Origin: CALKXV01 sp965228905
GTDB taxonomy: Bacteria; Pseudomonadota; Alphaproteobacteria; Rhodobacterales; Rhodobacteraceae
DNA: 64,000 bases
Reading direction: 5' to 3'
NCBI GenBank assembly: GCA_965228905.1
Contig: CBDDII010000003.1
Location: forward strand, 1,488,001-1,552,000
Position numbers and translations under genes: made by a program. Every line of letters begins with the position of its first letter. Position 1 is the first letter of the stretch. The notes below the pieces were generated by a model. That model made no database searches. It worked only from the letters and a program-made list of their open reading frames with translations, and was not told the DNA's origin. Shown here piece by piece: positions 36,916-44,671 of the stretch.

Positions 36916-36931
36916 ATCTTTCTTGCAAGAT
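36916..36931. promoter_or_regulatory. MarR-type operator palindrome 2
   Basis: ATCTTTCTTGCAAGAT contains the classical MarR/OhrR-like half-sites ATCTT ... AAGAT. It lies 27 bases upstream of the marR-type start, and its centre is 30 bases (about three helical turns) from palindrome 1. Confidence 0.65.
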
Positions 36932-36957
36932 ACTTTCCGATCAACTATTCTTGAGCC

Positions 36958-37383
36958 ATGTCGCAAACCATCGAGGATGTCGTGGCGCGGATCCGCAGGA
37001 ACTGGCCCGAAGTGTCAGCCGAGCAGGCGCGGGAAGTCTTTTCCATTGCGCGACAGGCCCGGCTGGTGCGCGAGGCGGCGCAGACCGCGTTGCGGGACTT
37101 TGACCTGACCCATTCCGAGTTCGAGTTGCTGGCCGCCCTGAGGTCGCACGGACCGCCGTTCCGCCTGAACCCGACGGACCTTTACGAGGCGATGCTCATG
37201 TCCTCGGGCGGTTTGACCAAACTGCTGAAAGGTCTTGAAACCCGGGGGCTTGTGTCGCGACCCCAAGGTTTGGGAGACGGGCGGTCGAAACCCGTGCAAC
37301 TGACGCCTGCGGGCTGTGCATTGGTCGAAACGGCCATGCCCGTGGTGCAGACCGCCGAAGCGCCACTGTTGCGCGGGGGCTGA
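36958..37383 (+). CDS. MarR family transcriptional regulator
   Basis: 141-residue winged-helix regulator: LRDFDLTHSEFELLAALRSHG, recognition-helix region PTDLYEAMLMSSGGLTKLLKGLETRGLVSR, and wing GDGRSKPVQLTPAG. Divergent from the b561-dioxygenase operon with 95 bases between starts, which contain two matching 16-bp palindromes. It therefore probably represses itself and the divergent operon, with an aromatic or oxidant ligand as inducer (inference). It converges with the phospholipase D gene, 4 bases apart. Confidence 0.92.
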   Translation: MSQTIEDVVARIRRNWPEVSAEQAREVFSIARQARLVREAAQTALRDFDLTHSEFELLAALRSHGPPFRLNPTDLYEAMLMSSGGLTKLLKGLETRGLVSRPQGLGDGRSKPVQLTPAGCALVETAMPVVQTAEAPLLRGG

Positions 37384-37387
37384 ACGT

Positions 37388-38869
37388 TCACACCAGTTCG
37401 TTTGGAACGATGCTAACATTTTCGCCGAAACTTTCCGCCGGGCTTTCGTCGTAGGGCAATAGGAACCCCGTGCGTTTCTCGGGCGGGAGGTGCAGGTTTC
37501 GCGTGACCACCTTGCGCCAGTCGTCGAGGGTTTCGGCAGCCTCACTCGCAGGGCGCAGGGGCGTTTCGGGCATCCAGTGACTGAACAGGCGGTCGCGCAG
37601 GTTCGTCACGTGGTCTGGGTTGGTCAGTTGGACGCCGGCCTCGGTATCATAGCGGAAGCTGCGCCCGTTGAGATTGGCCGAGGTGACGAAGGCGGTTGCT
37701 TCGTCAAAGATCGACACCTTGGAGTGGACATAGACGATCGGCGCGCCTGCGCGGCTGCTGCGGTCGCCGGATGCGCTGCCGTTCGGTTGGGCCGGGCAGC
37801 AGATCAGGGCGCGGTCGCCGAAGGTTTCCTTGACACGGGAAATGCAGTCTGCCTGAAGGTATTCGCCCATCCGTGCGTCCTTGCCCCGGTTGTTGAGGAA
37901 CGCCACGTCTTCGGGCGCGGCGGGCAGGACCATCAGGAGGTGAAGACCGGGGGTGTCACGCCCGGCTTTGGCAAGCCGGTCGGCAAGCGGGCGGTGCCGG
38001 AAGAACTGCGTTTCGAGGTAGATCAGGTTTTGCGATGCCGCGATCGCCTCAAGGTGGGTGTCTTCGATTTCGGAGACCACGGTGCGGGGCGAGATGTGCA
38101 GGGGGGCGAGCAGGCGGCGGGCCGAGACGGTGCGCAGGAAGCCGGGGGCCGAAGGCGCGGGGGGCGCTTTGCGGGCGACGGTGGCCTCGAAGGTTTCCAG
38201 ATGCTTTTGCGCGGCAGCGGCGACCGGGCCGGTGACGATGACCTGCACGTCCTGCCATGTTTCCTCGGCCGGTTGGTCGTGGTCCAGCGTGTCGAAGCGG
38301 CGTTCGTCAAGGTCGATGCCGCCGACATAGACGGTTTCACGGTCGAAGACGGCGATTTTCTGGTGATGGGTCGCGGGCATCAGGTCGTAAAGCTGCGAGC
38401 GATCCGATGATTTCAGGCCGGGGGTGTATTCACTTTCGCGGCGTCTGGCGCGGCGTTTGGCGACCTTTCGGTGGAACAGAAGGCGCAGGATCACCCCGAC
38501 GCGGGCGGGGTGGGGCGCGATGCGGAAGGAAAGTTTGCCGTGGCCGGTAACTTCGTCAACGGAAGCGAGTTGCTGGGCGGTTTTCCAGCTTCCCTCGTGG
38601 TATTCGGGGGCAAGGACCGGGTCGAAGTCGCTGATGACAAGGGTGATGTCGACGCCGCGTTCCAGCGTGTGCTTGAACAGGTCGAACCAGGTGTCGCCGG
38701 TTTCGCGGGCCTCGGCCGATCTGAGTTTCGTTGTGAGGTCGAAGACGCGGAAACAGGCGCGGATCTCGGTTTTCGCCCGAAGGAACAGGCGTTCAACGGC
38801 CGGGTAGGCCTCGCTTGCCGTCACCAGCACCTGGCAGGTTTCGACCGGGTTTGCGGGTTGGTCCGCCAT
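37388..38869 (-). CDS. Phospholipase D-like protein with two HKD motifs
   Basis: 493-residue PLD-superfamily enzyme with two catalytic HxKxxxxD motifs: HHQKIAVFDRETVYVGGID (about residue 168) and VHSKVSIFDEATAFVTSANLN (about 379). The architecture equals that of bacterial and plant PLDs that hydrolyse phosphatidylcholine, or cardiolipin synthases. A basic stretch (KVAKRRARRRE) lies between the domains. No signal peptide is visible. It starts 2 bases after the histidine kinase stop, so it is the last gene of the nepR-ecfG-kinase operon. A stress-related lipid-remodelling role is inferred from that. Confidence 0.9.
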   Translation of the reverse strand: MADQPANPVETCQVLVTASEAYPAVERLFLRAKTEIRACFRVFDLTTKLRSAEARETGDTWFDLFKHTLERGVDITLVISDFDPVLAPEYHEGSWKTAQQLASVDEVTGHGKLSFRIAPHPARVGVILRLLFHRKVAKRRARRRESEYTPGLKSSDRSQLYDLMPATHHQKIAVFDRETVYVGGIDLDERRFDTLDHDQPAEETWQDVQVIVTGPVAAAAQKHLETFEATVARKAPPAPSAPGFLRTVSARRLLAPLHISPRTVVSEIEDTHLEAIAASQNLIYLETQFFRHRPLADRLAKAGRDTPGLHLLMVLPAAPEDVAFLNNRGKDARMGEYLQADCISRVKETFGDRALICCPAQPNGSASGDRSSRAGAPIVYVHSKVSIFDEATAFVTSANLNGRSFRYDTEAGVQLTNPDHVTNLRDRLFSHWMPETPLRPASEAAETLDDWRKVVTRNLHLPPEKRTGFLLPYDESPAESFGENVSIVPNELV

Positions 38870-38871
38870 GA

Positions 38872-40581
38872 TCAGTCGGTTGCCGCGCGGTCGGCGATGT
38901 CTTCGAGTTTTTCGAACCGGACGGTCAGCGTGTAGGCGGTGTCGTGGTTGTCGACCTCAGCCGTGCCGCCCAGTTGGGTGACGAAGGCCTGGATTAGGCG
39001 CGTGCCAAGGCCGCCTTCTTCGAGGTCTTCTTCGGCTTTCGGATCGGGCTGGCCCTTGGAGTTCTGGATCACGAGTTCGACCTGGCCTTCGGTTTCTTCC
39101 GACAGGGTGAGCGCGATGTAGGATTTCGTGCCCTCGGCGGCCCCTGCGTATTTCAGCGCGTTGGTCACCGCCTCGGTCACCAGAAGCGACAGGGGGACAG
39201 CCTGATCCGGGTCGAGTTCGACTTGGGCGAGCGAGATGCGTTGTTCGATGTCGCTGGTGGCGAGGGTGCCGACGTTGATGACGCTGGAGAGGATCTCGGA
39301 CAGAAGCCGGTCGGCGCGGACCACTTCGAGATCCGTGTCTGAATACAACAGCTTGTGGATCGTCGCGAGACTCATCACCCGGTCCTGGATACGTTGTAGG
39401 ATGTATTTTGCACGCGGTTGAGTTATCTGGCGCAACTGCATGTTCAGAATGGAAGAAATCAGTTGAAGGTTGTTTTTCACCCGGTGGTGGATTTCTTTCA
39501 GCAGGACTTCTTTTTCGCGCACGTTCGCTTCGAGTTTCGTGTGGTTGGCGGCGATCCGGTCGATCAGGGTGTTATAGCTGTCGGCGATTTCCACGATGTC
39601 GCTTGGGGCGTTCTTGGGGGTGACGTAGCTTTGGGACAGCTTGTCCATGGAAAATCGGGTCATCTTGCGGCGAAGCTGTTTCAGGTGGCGCAGGACGAGG
39701 TGTTCCAGCGCGAAGAAGGCGACGAACAGGCTGGCCAGCCACATCAGGACGGGGAAGGCGGGGGTTGCGTAGTCGAAGAGGTTGAGCTGCGCCTCTTCGA
39801 CCTTGGGGCCGGGGCGTCCGATCACATAGGTCGAGCGCGAGATCAGCGGCACAATGGCGATGGTTTCGAAGTCTTCGCCGGTGTCGACAGTGATGGTCAT
39901 GCCCGATGGCGGGATCGCCAGATCCCTTGGGACGATGCCGAGGGATTGGAATTCGCTTGCCGTTTCGATGCCGGTGCTGGCCGACAGGACTTCGCCGTCG
40001 CGGTCGACGATGGCGGCGGTGAAGGCACCCGCCTCGTCGTCGAACAAAAGGTCGGTCAGGGAATGGGGGATCGAGATCGCGGCGACGCCAAGGAGGTTGT
40101 CATCGTCGTCGATAAGCGGGACCGAGGCGATCATCACCGAAAGCCCGGTCGCCGCGCCGCTGCGGTTGGTGGTCACCGTGGGTTTCGGATCGCGCAGGGT
40201 TTCGGCCCAGTCTTCACTGCCCGAAAAATCGATCGTGTTGCCGGTGCTGTTGCAACGCATGATGCCGTCGGCCCCGATGAAGCCGGCAAATGCAAAGCGA
40301 CGTTCCTGTTCCACGATCCGGGCCATGACATCGTCGCAAGTCGTTGTTTTCGTGCCGACTTCCAGCGCGACATTGCCGATGGCGCGGGCCGTGCCCTGGG
40401 CAAGGTTGATGAGTTCAACCTGAGCCTGGGCGGCCATTTCGGTGCGCGAAAGCGCGTCGCGGTGCTGAAAACGGTCGGCTTCGCTGACCACCGACAAGGT
40501 CTGGTAGACGGCGATGGACCCAAGCGGCAGGAGCGCGATGGTCAGAAGGGCAAGCAGGCGGACCGATAGCGACTGGAACAT
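38872..40581 (-). CDS. Sensor histidine kinase of the HisKA_2 type, likely PhyR kinase
   Basis: 569-residue membrane kinase. The first membrane segment (8-28) and the second (about 275-295) flank a periplasmic sensor domain of about 245 residues resembling dCache/CHASE folds. A HAMP-like linker follows. The phosphoacceptor segment is LLKEIHHRVKNNLQLISS (His365/366), and the ATPase domain has LSLLVTEAVTNALKYAG and EEGGLGTRLIQAF. HisKA_2/HWE kinases are the usual phosphodonors of PhyR. It lies 22 bases downstream of ecfG in the same operon and opposite phyR, so it is the natural candidate. The signal sensed is unknown. Confidence 0.93.
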   Translation of the reverse strand: MFQSLSVRLLALLTIALLPLGSIAVYQTLSVVSEADRFQHRDALSRTEMAAQAQVELINLAQGTARAIGNVALEVGTKTTTCDDVMARIVEQERRFAFAGFIGADGIMRCNSTGNTIDFSGSEDWAETLRDPKPTVTTNRSGAATGLSVMIASVPLIDDDDNLLGVAAISIPHSLTDLLFDDEAGAFTAAIVDRDGEVLSASTGIETASEFQSLGIVPRDLAIPPSGMTITVDTGEDFETIAIVPLISRSTYVIGRPGPKVEEAQLNLFDYATPAFPVLMWLASLFVAFFALEHLVLRHLKQLRRKMTRFSMDKLSQSYVTPKNAPSDIVEIADSYNTLIDRIAANHTKLEANVREKEVLLKEIHHRVKNNLQLISSILNMQLRQITQPRAKYILQRIQDRVMSLATIHKLLYSDTDLEVVRADRLLSEILSSVINVGTLATSDIEQRISLAQVELDPDQAVPLSLLVTEAVTNALKYAGAAEGTKSYIALTLSEETEGQVELVIQNSKGQPDPKAEEDLEEGGLGTRLIQAFVTQLGGTAEVDNHDTAYTLTVRFEKLEDIADRAATD

Positions 40582-40603
40582 GAACCAAAGCCCTTGTCAG
40601 AGT

Positions 40604-41164
40604 TCAGGCGGCGGGGCGCGATTGCAGAACGCCAAGGGCCGCTGCATCGGTCGCCATGGGCAGTTCGCCTTCTTCGAGATTCATCAGTTCGGCCAGACGT
40701 TTGCGCCCCCGGCTGGCGCGGCTTTTGATCGTGCCGGGCGCACAGCCGCACATCTCGGCGGCTTCTTCGCAGGAAAAGCCGGACACACCAACCAGAAGCA
40801 GCGCCTCGCGCTGTTCGTCGCGCAATTGGGCGAACGCCTCTTTGAATTCGTCCAGCGCAAGCGTGCCGTCGTGATCGGGTTTGACCGAAAGGCGACCGGA
40901 GAATTCACCGTCCACATCGGCCACTTCGCGTTTCTGCTTGCGGCGCATGGAATAGAAATAGTTGCGCAGGATGGTGAACAGCCAGGCACGCATGTTGGTG
41001 CCTGCCTGAAACTTGTCGATATTGCTCCACCCGCGCGTCACCGTTTCCTGAACGAGGTCGTCGGACAGGGTGGGATTGCGCGTGAGCGAGAGGGCAAAGG
41101 CCCTCAACGAAGGGATGTGTTCGACAATCTCTTCGCGTGGGTCACGGTCAGATTCAGGATCCAT
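40604..41164 (-). CDS. ecfG: ECF sigma factor EcfG (general stress response)
   Basis: 186-residue ECF sigma factor. Region 2 is IPSLRAFALSLTRNPTLSDDLVQETVTRGWSN-type, with WLFTILRNYFYSMRRK. Region 4 is LRDEQREALLLVGVSGFSCEEAAEMCGCAPGTIKSR. The wording and the immediate nepR neighbour identify the EcfG (ECF15) group, which reads GGAAC-N16-17-CGTT promoters. The start overlaps the nepR stop by 11 bases, so sigma and anti-sigma are translationally coupled. A one-mismatch EcfG promoter precedes nepR, which implies autoregulation. Confidence 0.95.
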   Translation of the reverse strand: MDPESDRDPREEIVEHIPSLRAFALSLTRNPTLSDDLVQETVTRGWSNIDKFQAGTNMRAWLFTILRNYFYSMRRKQKREVADVDGEFSGRLSVKPDHDGTLALDEFKEAFAQLRDEQREALLLVGVSGFSCEEAAEMCGCAPGTIKSRASRGRKRLAELMNLEEGELPMATDAAALGVLQSRPAA

Positions 41165-41309
41165 CGGATTTGGCCTTTTGTTCCCGCAGACGGGTCAGAA
41201 GTTCTTCGAACTCCTTTGGCAACTCCTCGTCCAGCGCCTCGTCATAGACGCGCTGAAGATTCTTTTTTATCTGATCTTTTGCTTTTGATTTTCTGTTATC
41301 GGGAACCAT
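41154..41309 (-). CDS. nepR: Anti-sigma factor NepR
   Basis: 51-residue protein: MVPDNRKSKAKDQIKKNLQR, then VYDEALDEELPKEFEELLTRL. The NLxxVYDExLxExLPxxFxxLLxxL pattern is the NepR core of two helices that clamps either EcfG or phosphorylated PhyR (partner switching). It is too short for most gene callers. It lies between phyR and ecfG on the ecfG strand and overlaps ecfG by 11 bases. There is no clear Shine-Dalgarno element before the ATG. Confidence 0.93.
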   Translation of the reverse strand: MVPDNRKSKAKDQIKKNLQRVYDEALDEELPKEFEELLTRLREQKAKSDGS

Positions 41310-41326
41310 GTTTCGGTCTATGCGTT
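41302..41326 (+). promoter_or_regulatory. EcfG promoter of phyR (exact)
   Basis: GGAAC (41302-41306), 16 bases, CGTT (41323-41326): an exact match to the EcfG consensus, reading towards phyR, whose start lies 65 bases downstream. The nepR start codon (41309-41307, other strand) lies inside this promoter. Confidence 0.85.
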
Positions 41327-41345
41327 TGTGTGCCGGTACGCTACC

Positions 41346-41370
41346 AACTCACGATAGCGGAGTTGGTTCC
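41346..41370 (-). promoter_or_regulatory. EcfG-type promoter of nepR-ecfG (one mismatch)
   Basis: On the minus strand GGAAC (41370-41366), 16 bases, AGTT (41349-41346), one mismatch from CGTT, 37 bases before the nepR start. It overlaps a 7-bp inverted repeat CCAACTC / GAGTTGG. Confidence 0.7.
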
Positions 41371-41390
41371 GAAAAAAAATGGAGGGATGG

Positions 41391-42197
41391 ATGTCATCCG
41401 AAAAAACAATGCAGGAACTGACGGCCTTGTTGCCGTTTTTGCGCAGATACGCGCGGGCGCTGACCGGCTCGCAAGCCTCGGGCGACCGTTATGCGCTGGC
41501 AACGCTGGAAGTGCTGGTTGAAGAACCGGATGCCTTGGGAGATGAAAATCCGAAGGTCGATCTGTTTGGCGCTTTTCACAAGATTTGGCAGTCTTCCGGT
41601 GCGCCGATTGCCGATGAGGATGACCAGGCCCTGTTGGAAAACCGCGCCCAATGGCGTTTGCAGGGGCTGATGGCGAATTCGCGCGAAGCCCTTTTGCTGC
41701 ACAGCATCGAGGGTTTTTCGTTCCAGGACATCGCCAGCATCATGGGGATCGAGCCCGGCGATGCCGAAAGGCTGGTCGAACAGGCCGCGTCGGACATCGA
41801 CGACATGGTGACCGGCAATGTCATGATCATCGAGGACGAGGCGATCATCGCGATGGACCTTGAGGCCATCGTTCGCTCCATGGGTCACACGGTGACAGGT
41901 GTCGCGCGCACGGCGGATGCGGCGGTGAAGCTGGGCGAAAAGACGGTGCCCGATCTGATCCTGGCCGATATCCAGCTTGCGGATGGATCTTCGGGGATCG
42001 ACGCGGTGAACGCGCTGTTGGAATCGTTGGGGGATCGCCCGGTGATATTCATCACCGCCTTCCCCGAGCGTCTGTTGACGGGCGAACGGCCCGAGCCTGC
42101 GTTCCTGATTTCAAAGCCTTACGCGGAAGAGCAGGTGCGCACCGCTGTCAGCCAGGCCATGTTCTTTGCCACGACCGAAGAGATGCAGACCGCCTGA
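41391..42197 (+). CDS. phyR: General stress response regulator PhyR
   Basis: 268-residue anti-anti-sigma factor. Residues 1-140 imitate an ECF sigma (region 4-like LMANSREALLLHSIEGFSFQDIASIMG). Residues 143-268 are a receiver domain with the acidic pair in MIIEDEAIIAMDLE and phospho-acceptor Asp193 in LILADIQLADGSSG. When phosphorylated, the sigma-like part binds NepR and frees EcfG. GGAGGG lies just before ATG 41391. It is divergent from nepR-ecfG and has an exact EcfG promoter, so it is under positive feedback. Confidence 0.96.
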   Translation: MSSEKTMQELTALLPFLRRYARALTGSQASGDRYALATLEVLVEEPDALGDENPKVDLFGAFHKIWQSSGAPIADEDDQALLENRAQWRLQGLMANSREALLLHSIEGFSFQDIASIMGIEPGDAERLVEQAASDIDDMVTGNVMIIEDEAIIAMDLEAIVRSMGHTVTGVARTADAAVKLGEKTVPDLILADIQLADGSSGIDAVNALLESLGDRPVIFITAFPERLLTGERPEPAFLISKPYAEEQVRTAVSQAMFFATTEEMQTA

Positions 42198-42205
42198 ATA
42201 AAAAT

Positions 42206-42233
42206 GCGCCCCGACCATGTCTGGCCGGGGCGC
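42206..42233. terminator. Terminator between phyR and dps
   Basis: Stem GCGCCCCG / CGGGGCGC with an inner CCA/TGG helix and a TGTC loop. On the minus strand it is followed by ATTTTTATT, so it terminates dps best; for phyR it is the only hairpin downstream. Confidence 0.7.
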
Positions 42234-42285
42234 GCACCTTTGGATAACTCGTAATCTGCCCCCTACACTCGGGAACAACAGGGGG

Positions 42286-42783
42286 TCAGTCGGCCGCAAT
42301 GGCGCGGAGCATCCAGGCGCATTCCTCGTGAAAAGCAGAACGTTCGGTGGCCAGGTCTTCGGTCACGGGATCGTTGTGTTCACCGGCCAGTTCGATCACC
42401 TGGTGCAGGCGTTTCGCGACAGATTCGTGATCTTTGGCAAGGTCTTCGACCATGACCCGTGCGCTAGGCAGTTCGTCACGGTCGGAAATCTCCGAGCGGT
42501 TCACGATGTCGTCCATCCGGTGCGGCGCAAGTTGGCCGAGGGCGCGGATGCGTTCGGCCATTTCGTCGGCCGCGGTGAACATGTTTTCGTACTGTTCGTC
42601 GGTCAGCTTGTGGATCGAGTAGAACAGCGGGCCTGTCACGTTCCAGTGGTAGGCATGGGTCTTGAAGATCAGCCGGTAGGTATCGGCCAGCACGTCCGAG
42701 AGGGCGGGAGCGACCTTTTCAGCGCCCTTGACGCCCGATTTCACCTTGTCGGCGGATGGTTTGATTTCCAGCACTTCGGTCAT
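42286..42783 (-). CDS. dps: Dps/ferritin-like DNA-protection protein
   Basis: 165-residue Dps. The ferroxidase signature HAYHWNVTGPLFYSIHKL and the following DEMAERIRALG carry the inter-subunit iron ligands. Dps dodecamers store iron, detoxify peroxide and coat DNA. ATG 42783 is preceded by GAGGAAG. It lies 47 bases downstream of the entericidin-like gene and on the same strand, so it may be read from the EcfG promoter at 43528. Confidence 0.94.
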   Translation of the reverse strand: MTEVLEIKPSADKVKSGVKGAEKVAPALSDVLADTYRLIFKTHAYHWNVTGPLFYSIHKLTDEQYENMFTAADEMAERIRALGQLAPHRMDDIVNRSEISDRDELPSARVMVEDLAKDHESVAKRLHQVIELAGEHNDPVTEDLATERSAFHEECAWMLRAIAAD

Positions 42784-42830
42784 TTTCTCTTCCTCATTTC
42801 GGTTGTTTGTCATGCCCTTCCGAGGGGCCG

Positions 42831-42968
42831 TTAAAGATCGTCCTGGACGTCGTTCGACGTGTCCTGGATCACCTGCCCGCCGCTTTCAACGTCCTGACCA
42901 AAGCCTTCGACAGTCTGACAGGCAGAGGTGAGGACAAGAGCGGCGAGCAACATGTATGCGGTTTTCAT
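42831..42968 (-). CDS. Entericidin A/B-like lipoprotein
   Basis: 45-residue lipoprotein: MKTAYMLLAALVLTSACQTV with a lipobox (LTSAC, Cys17), then GFGQDVESGGQVIQ. The G-x-G-x-D-x2-x-GGxxI pattern is that of entericidin B. In enteric bacteria entericidins form a membrane toxin-antidote pair under stress sigma control; in alphaproteobacteria single copies are common stress genes. AGGAG lies 9-13 bases upstream. It lies 15 bases downstream of the secreted-protein gene at 42984. No partner antidote gene is seen nearby. Confidence 0.85.
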   Translation of the reverse strand: MKTAYMLLAALVLTSACQTVEGFGQDVESGGQVIQDTSNDVQDDL

Positions 42969-42983
42969 TTTCGTACTCCTGAA

Positions 42984-43469
42984 TTAGCGCAGACGTTCGA
43001 TGACAGCGTCGGCAAAGCCGTTGACCATGGTTTCGTAGATCAGCTCCCGTTCGGCCGCGACGATCTCGACACCGTCTTCGGTCGTCTCGAAGTCACCCGA
43101 TTCATTCACCGTCAGGCGCAGGTCGTAGAAGCTGTTGCGCGTCGGGTCGTCTTCGTTGGTGACCTGGATGCCGGCCTTCAGCGAGGAATCGAGTCCAAGC
43201 GCGCTTTGGAACGTGTTGGTCATGTCGAATTCGTCGATGTCGATCTCGATTTCCGAGCCGCTTTCGGCGATGTTGTCGGCGACCTTCGCGATGATCGCGG
43301 TTTCAAGGTCGCCTTCCAGATCGCTCCAGAATTGAGCCGCCTCGGGGCTTTCAATGGCCTGAAGGTCGAACACGACGTCAACCTTTTCGACCTGGTGATC
43401 GGCGTCCAGGGCAAGGGCCGGGGCGGCCAGGGAAAGTGCAGTCAAGGCACTGATAGTAAAGCGTTTCAT
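42984..43469 (-). CDS. Secreted acidic protein of unknown function
   Basis: 161 residues with a signal peptide (MKRFTISALTALSLAAPALA) and a strongly acidic mature domain (VEKVDVVFDLQAIESPEAAQFW ... EIEIDIDEFDMT). DUF6778- or TonB-box-like features are absent and I recognise no family. It is transcribed from an exact EcfG promoter 35 bases upstream and heads the run secreted protein - entericidin - dps. Confidence 0.8.
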   Translation of the reverse strand: MKRFTISALTALSLAAPALALDADHQVEKVDVVFDLQAIESPEAAQFWSDLEGDLETAIIAKVADNIAESGSEIEIDIDEFDMTNTFQSALGLDSSLKAGIQVTNEDDPTRNSFYDLRLTVNESGDFETTEDGVEIVAAERELIYETMVNGFADAVIERLR

Positions 43470-43503
43470 GGGTCAGACCCTTTCTTCGTTTCGATGCCCA
43501 GAC

Positions 43504-43528
43504 AACGCCGGGTCGCGGAACCAGTTCC
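43504..43528 (-). promoter_or_regulatory. EcfG promoter (exact) for the secreted protein-entericidin-dps run
   Basis: Minus strand GGAAC (43528-43524), 16 bases, CGTT (43507-43504). The -10 ends 35 bases before the start codon at 43469. Confidence 0.85.
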
Positions 43529-43595
43529 AGAGATTCCGGAAATATTTTGGAGTCGGGCCCAAGTGCCGCCAGGCAAAGGAATTTTCACGGGATCG

Positions 43596-43620
43596 GGAAC
43601 CGGACGGGTTTTCGATGGTT
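43596..43620 (+). promoter_or_regulatory. EcfG-type promoter of the PLDc_N gene (one mismatch)
   Basis: GGAAC (43596-43600), 16 bases, GGTT (43617-43620): one mismatch from CGTT, 61 bases before the start of the PLDc_N gene. Confidence 0.6.
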
Positions 43621-43680
43621 AATGGGGCAATGGGCGCTTGCATCCGGCGGCGCGGTAACAACCACGACAGGAGACTTCAA

Positions 43681-43875
43681 ATGACCATGGAAATCGGCGG
43701 TCTATTCGGCCTCATCCTTTTGGGCCTCAACATCTGGGCCATCATTTCGATCCTCGGCTCGGGGGCTTCGAACGGCGGCAAGGCATTGTGGATCCTGTTG
43801 ATCTTCATCCTGCCCTTCGTCGGCTTCCTGATCTGGCTGGTTGCTGGGCCCAAGTCGCAGACCAGCAGCATCTGA
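43681..43875 (+). CDS. PLDc_N-type small membrane protein
   Basis: 64-residue protein with two membrane helices: MEIGGLFGLILLGLNIWAII and ALWILLIFILPFVGFLIWLV, ending AGPKSQ. This is the phospholipase D N-terminal (PLDc_N) module found free-standing in stress regulons. AGGAG lies 9 bases upstream of the ATG. Convergent with the Crp/Fnr gene; the two share a terminator. Confidence 0.88.
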   Translation: MTMEIGGLFGLILLGLNIWAIISILGSGASNGGKALWILLIFILPFVGFLIWLVAGPKSQTSSI

Positions 43876-43904
43876 CACCACAATCCATTCTCACGGTGAA
43901 AGAA

Positions 43905-43936
43905 AAAAACCCGGTCAAATTAGTGGCCGGGTTTTT
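43905..43936. terminator. Bidirectional terminator
   Basis: A 10-bp stem AAAAACCCGG / CCGGGTTTTT with a 12-base loop, U-tract in both directions, serves the PLDc_N gene (+) and the Crp/Fnr gene (-), whose stop codon lies inside it. Confidence 0.9.
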
Positions 43937-44643
43937 ACATGCGCGTCGTCGTGCATTGCGATTTCGGTGGCCTTGGCGCGGTTCAGGATGCGCATCTTGC
44001 CGTCTTGCCAGGCGAGGATCTGTTTCTTGCGCAGTGCGCCAAGCGTCTTGTTCGTATGGACGAGCGAGAGGCCAAGCGCATCCGCCAGATCCTGTTGGGT
44101 GTAGGGAAGGGGGCAGGCTTCACCGTCGGCAATGTTCACGTCCTCGCAACGGGCATGGAACGTGAGAAGCGCCCAGCAGATGCGCTGTTCTGCAGTCATC
44201 TGCCCGACCGAGGCGAGGGCTTCGCCAAGGAAATGTTCCTGGAGCGCGGCCAGCCAGGTGAGGTCGTAGGCGCGGGCGGGTTGCTGGCGGAACAGCGACC
44301 AGATGCCGGAACGGTCGAAGACGCATAGGTGCATTTTGGTCGTGGCTTCGATCGAGGTCTGCATTTCGCCCATCACCCCGGCCTGAAGACCAATGAAGTC
44401 GCCCGGCATGATGAAGTTCACCACTTGCCGGCGACCGTTGGGCAGGATCTTGTAGCGCAGGCCCATGCCGCGCAGGACGGTATAAAGCTGGGGGCTGTTC
44501 GAGCCCTGCATGAGGATCGGCGTGCCCTTGTCGATGACAAGATCGCCGACCTTAAATTTCCGCATGAATGCCAGCTCGTCGCCCTTCAGTTCTTCGAAGG
44601 TGTCGAGTTTGCGCAAAGGGCATCGCGCGCAATCGGTGGGCAT
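43915..44643 (-). CDS. Crp/Fnr family transcriptional regulator
   Basis: 242-residue regulator. The N-terminus MPTDCARCPLRKL has a CxxC pair like the first two cysteines of FNR, but the remaining FNR cysteines are not in the usual places. The cyclic-nucleotide-binding-like beta-roll follows (FMRKFKVGDLVIDKG ... VVNFIMPGDFIGLQ), and the C-terminal helix-turn-helix is TQQDLADALGLSLVHTNKTLGALRKK. AGAGG precedes ATG 44643. A one-mismatch EcfG promoter lies upstream, so it may be a stress-controlled secondary regulator. Effector unknown. Confidence 0.92.
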   Translation of the reverse strand: MPTDCARCPLRKLDTFEELKGDELAFMRKFKVGDLVIDKGTPILMQGSNSPQLYTVLRGMGLRYKILPNGRRQVVNFIMPGDFIGLQAGVMGEMQTSIEATTKMHLCVFDRSGIWSLFRQQPARAYDLTWLAALQEHFLGEALASVGQMTAEQRICWALLTFHARCEDVNIADGEACPLPYTQQDLADALGLSLVHTNKTLGALRKKQILAWQDGKMRILNRAKATEIAMHDDAHVKTRPLI

Positions 44644-44671
44644 GTAACCTCTCTTTCCTATGTCATAGATT

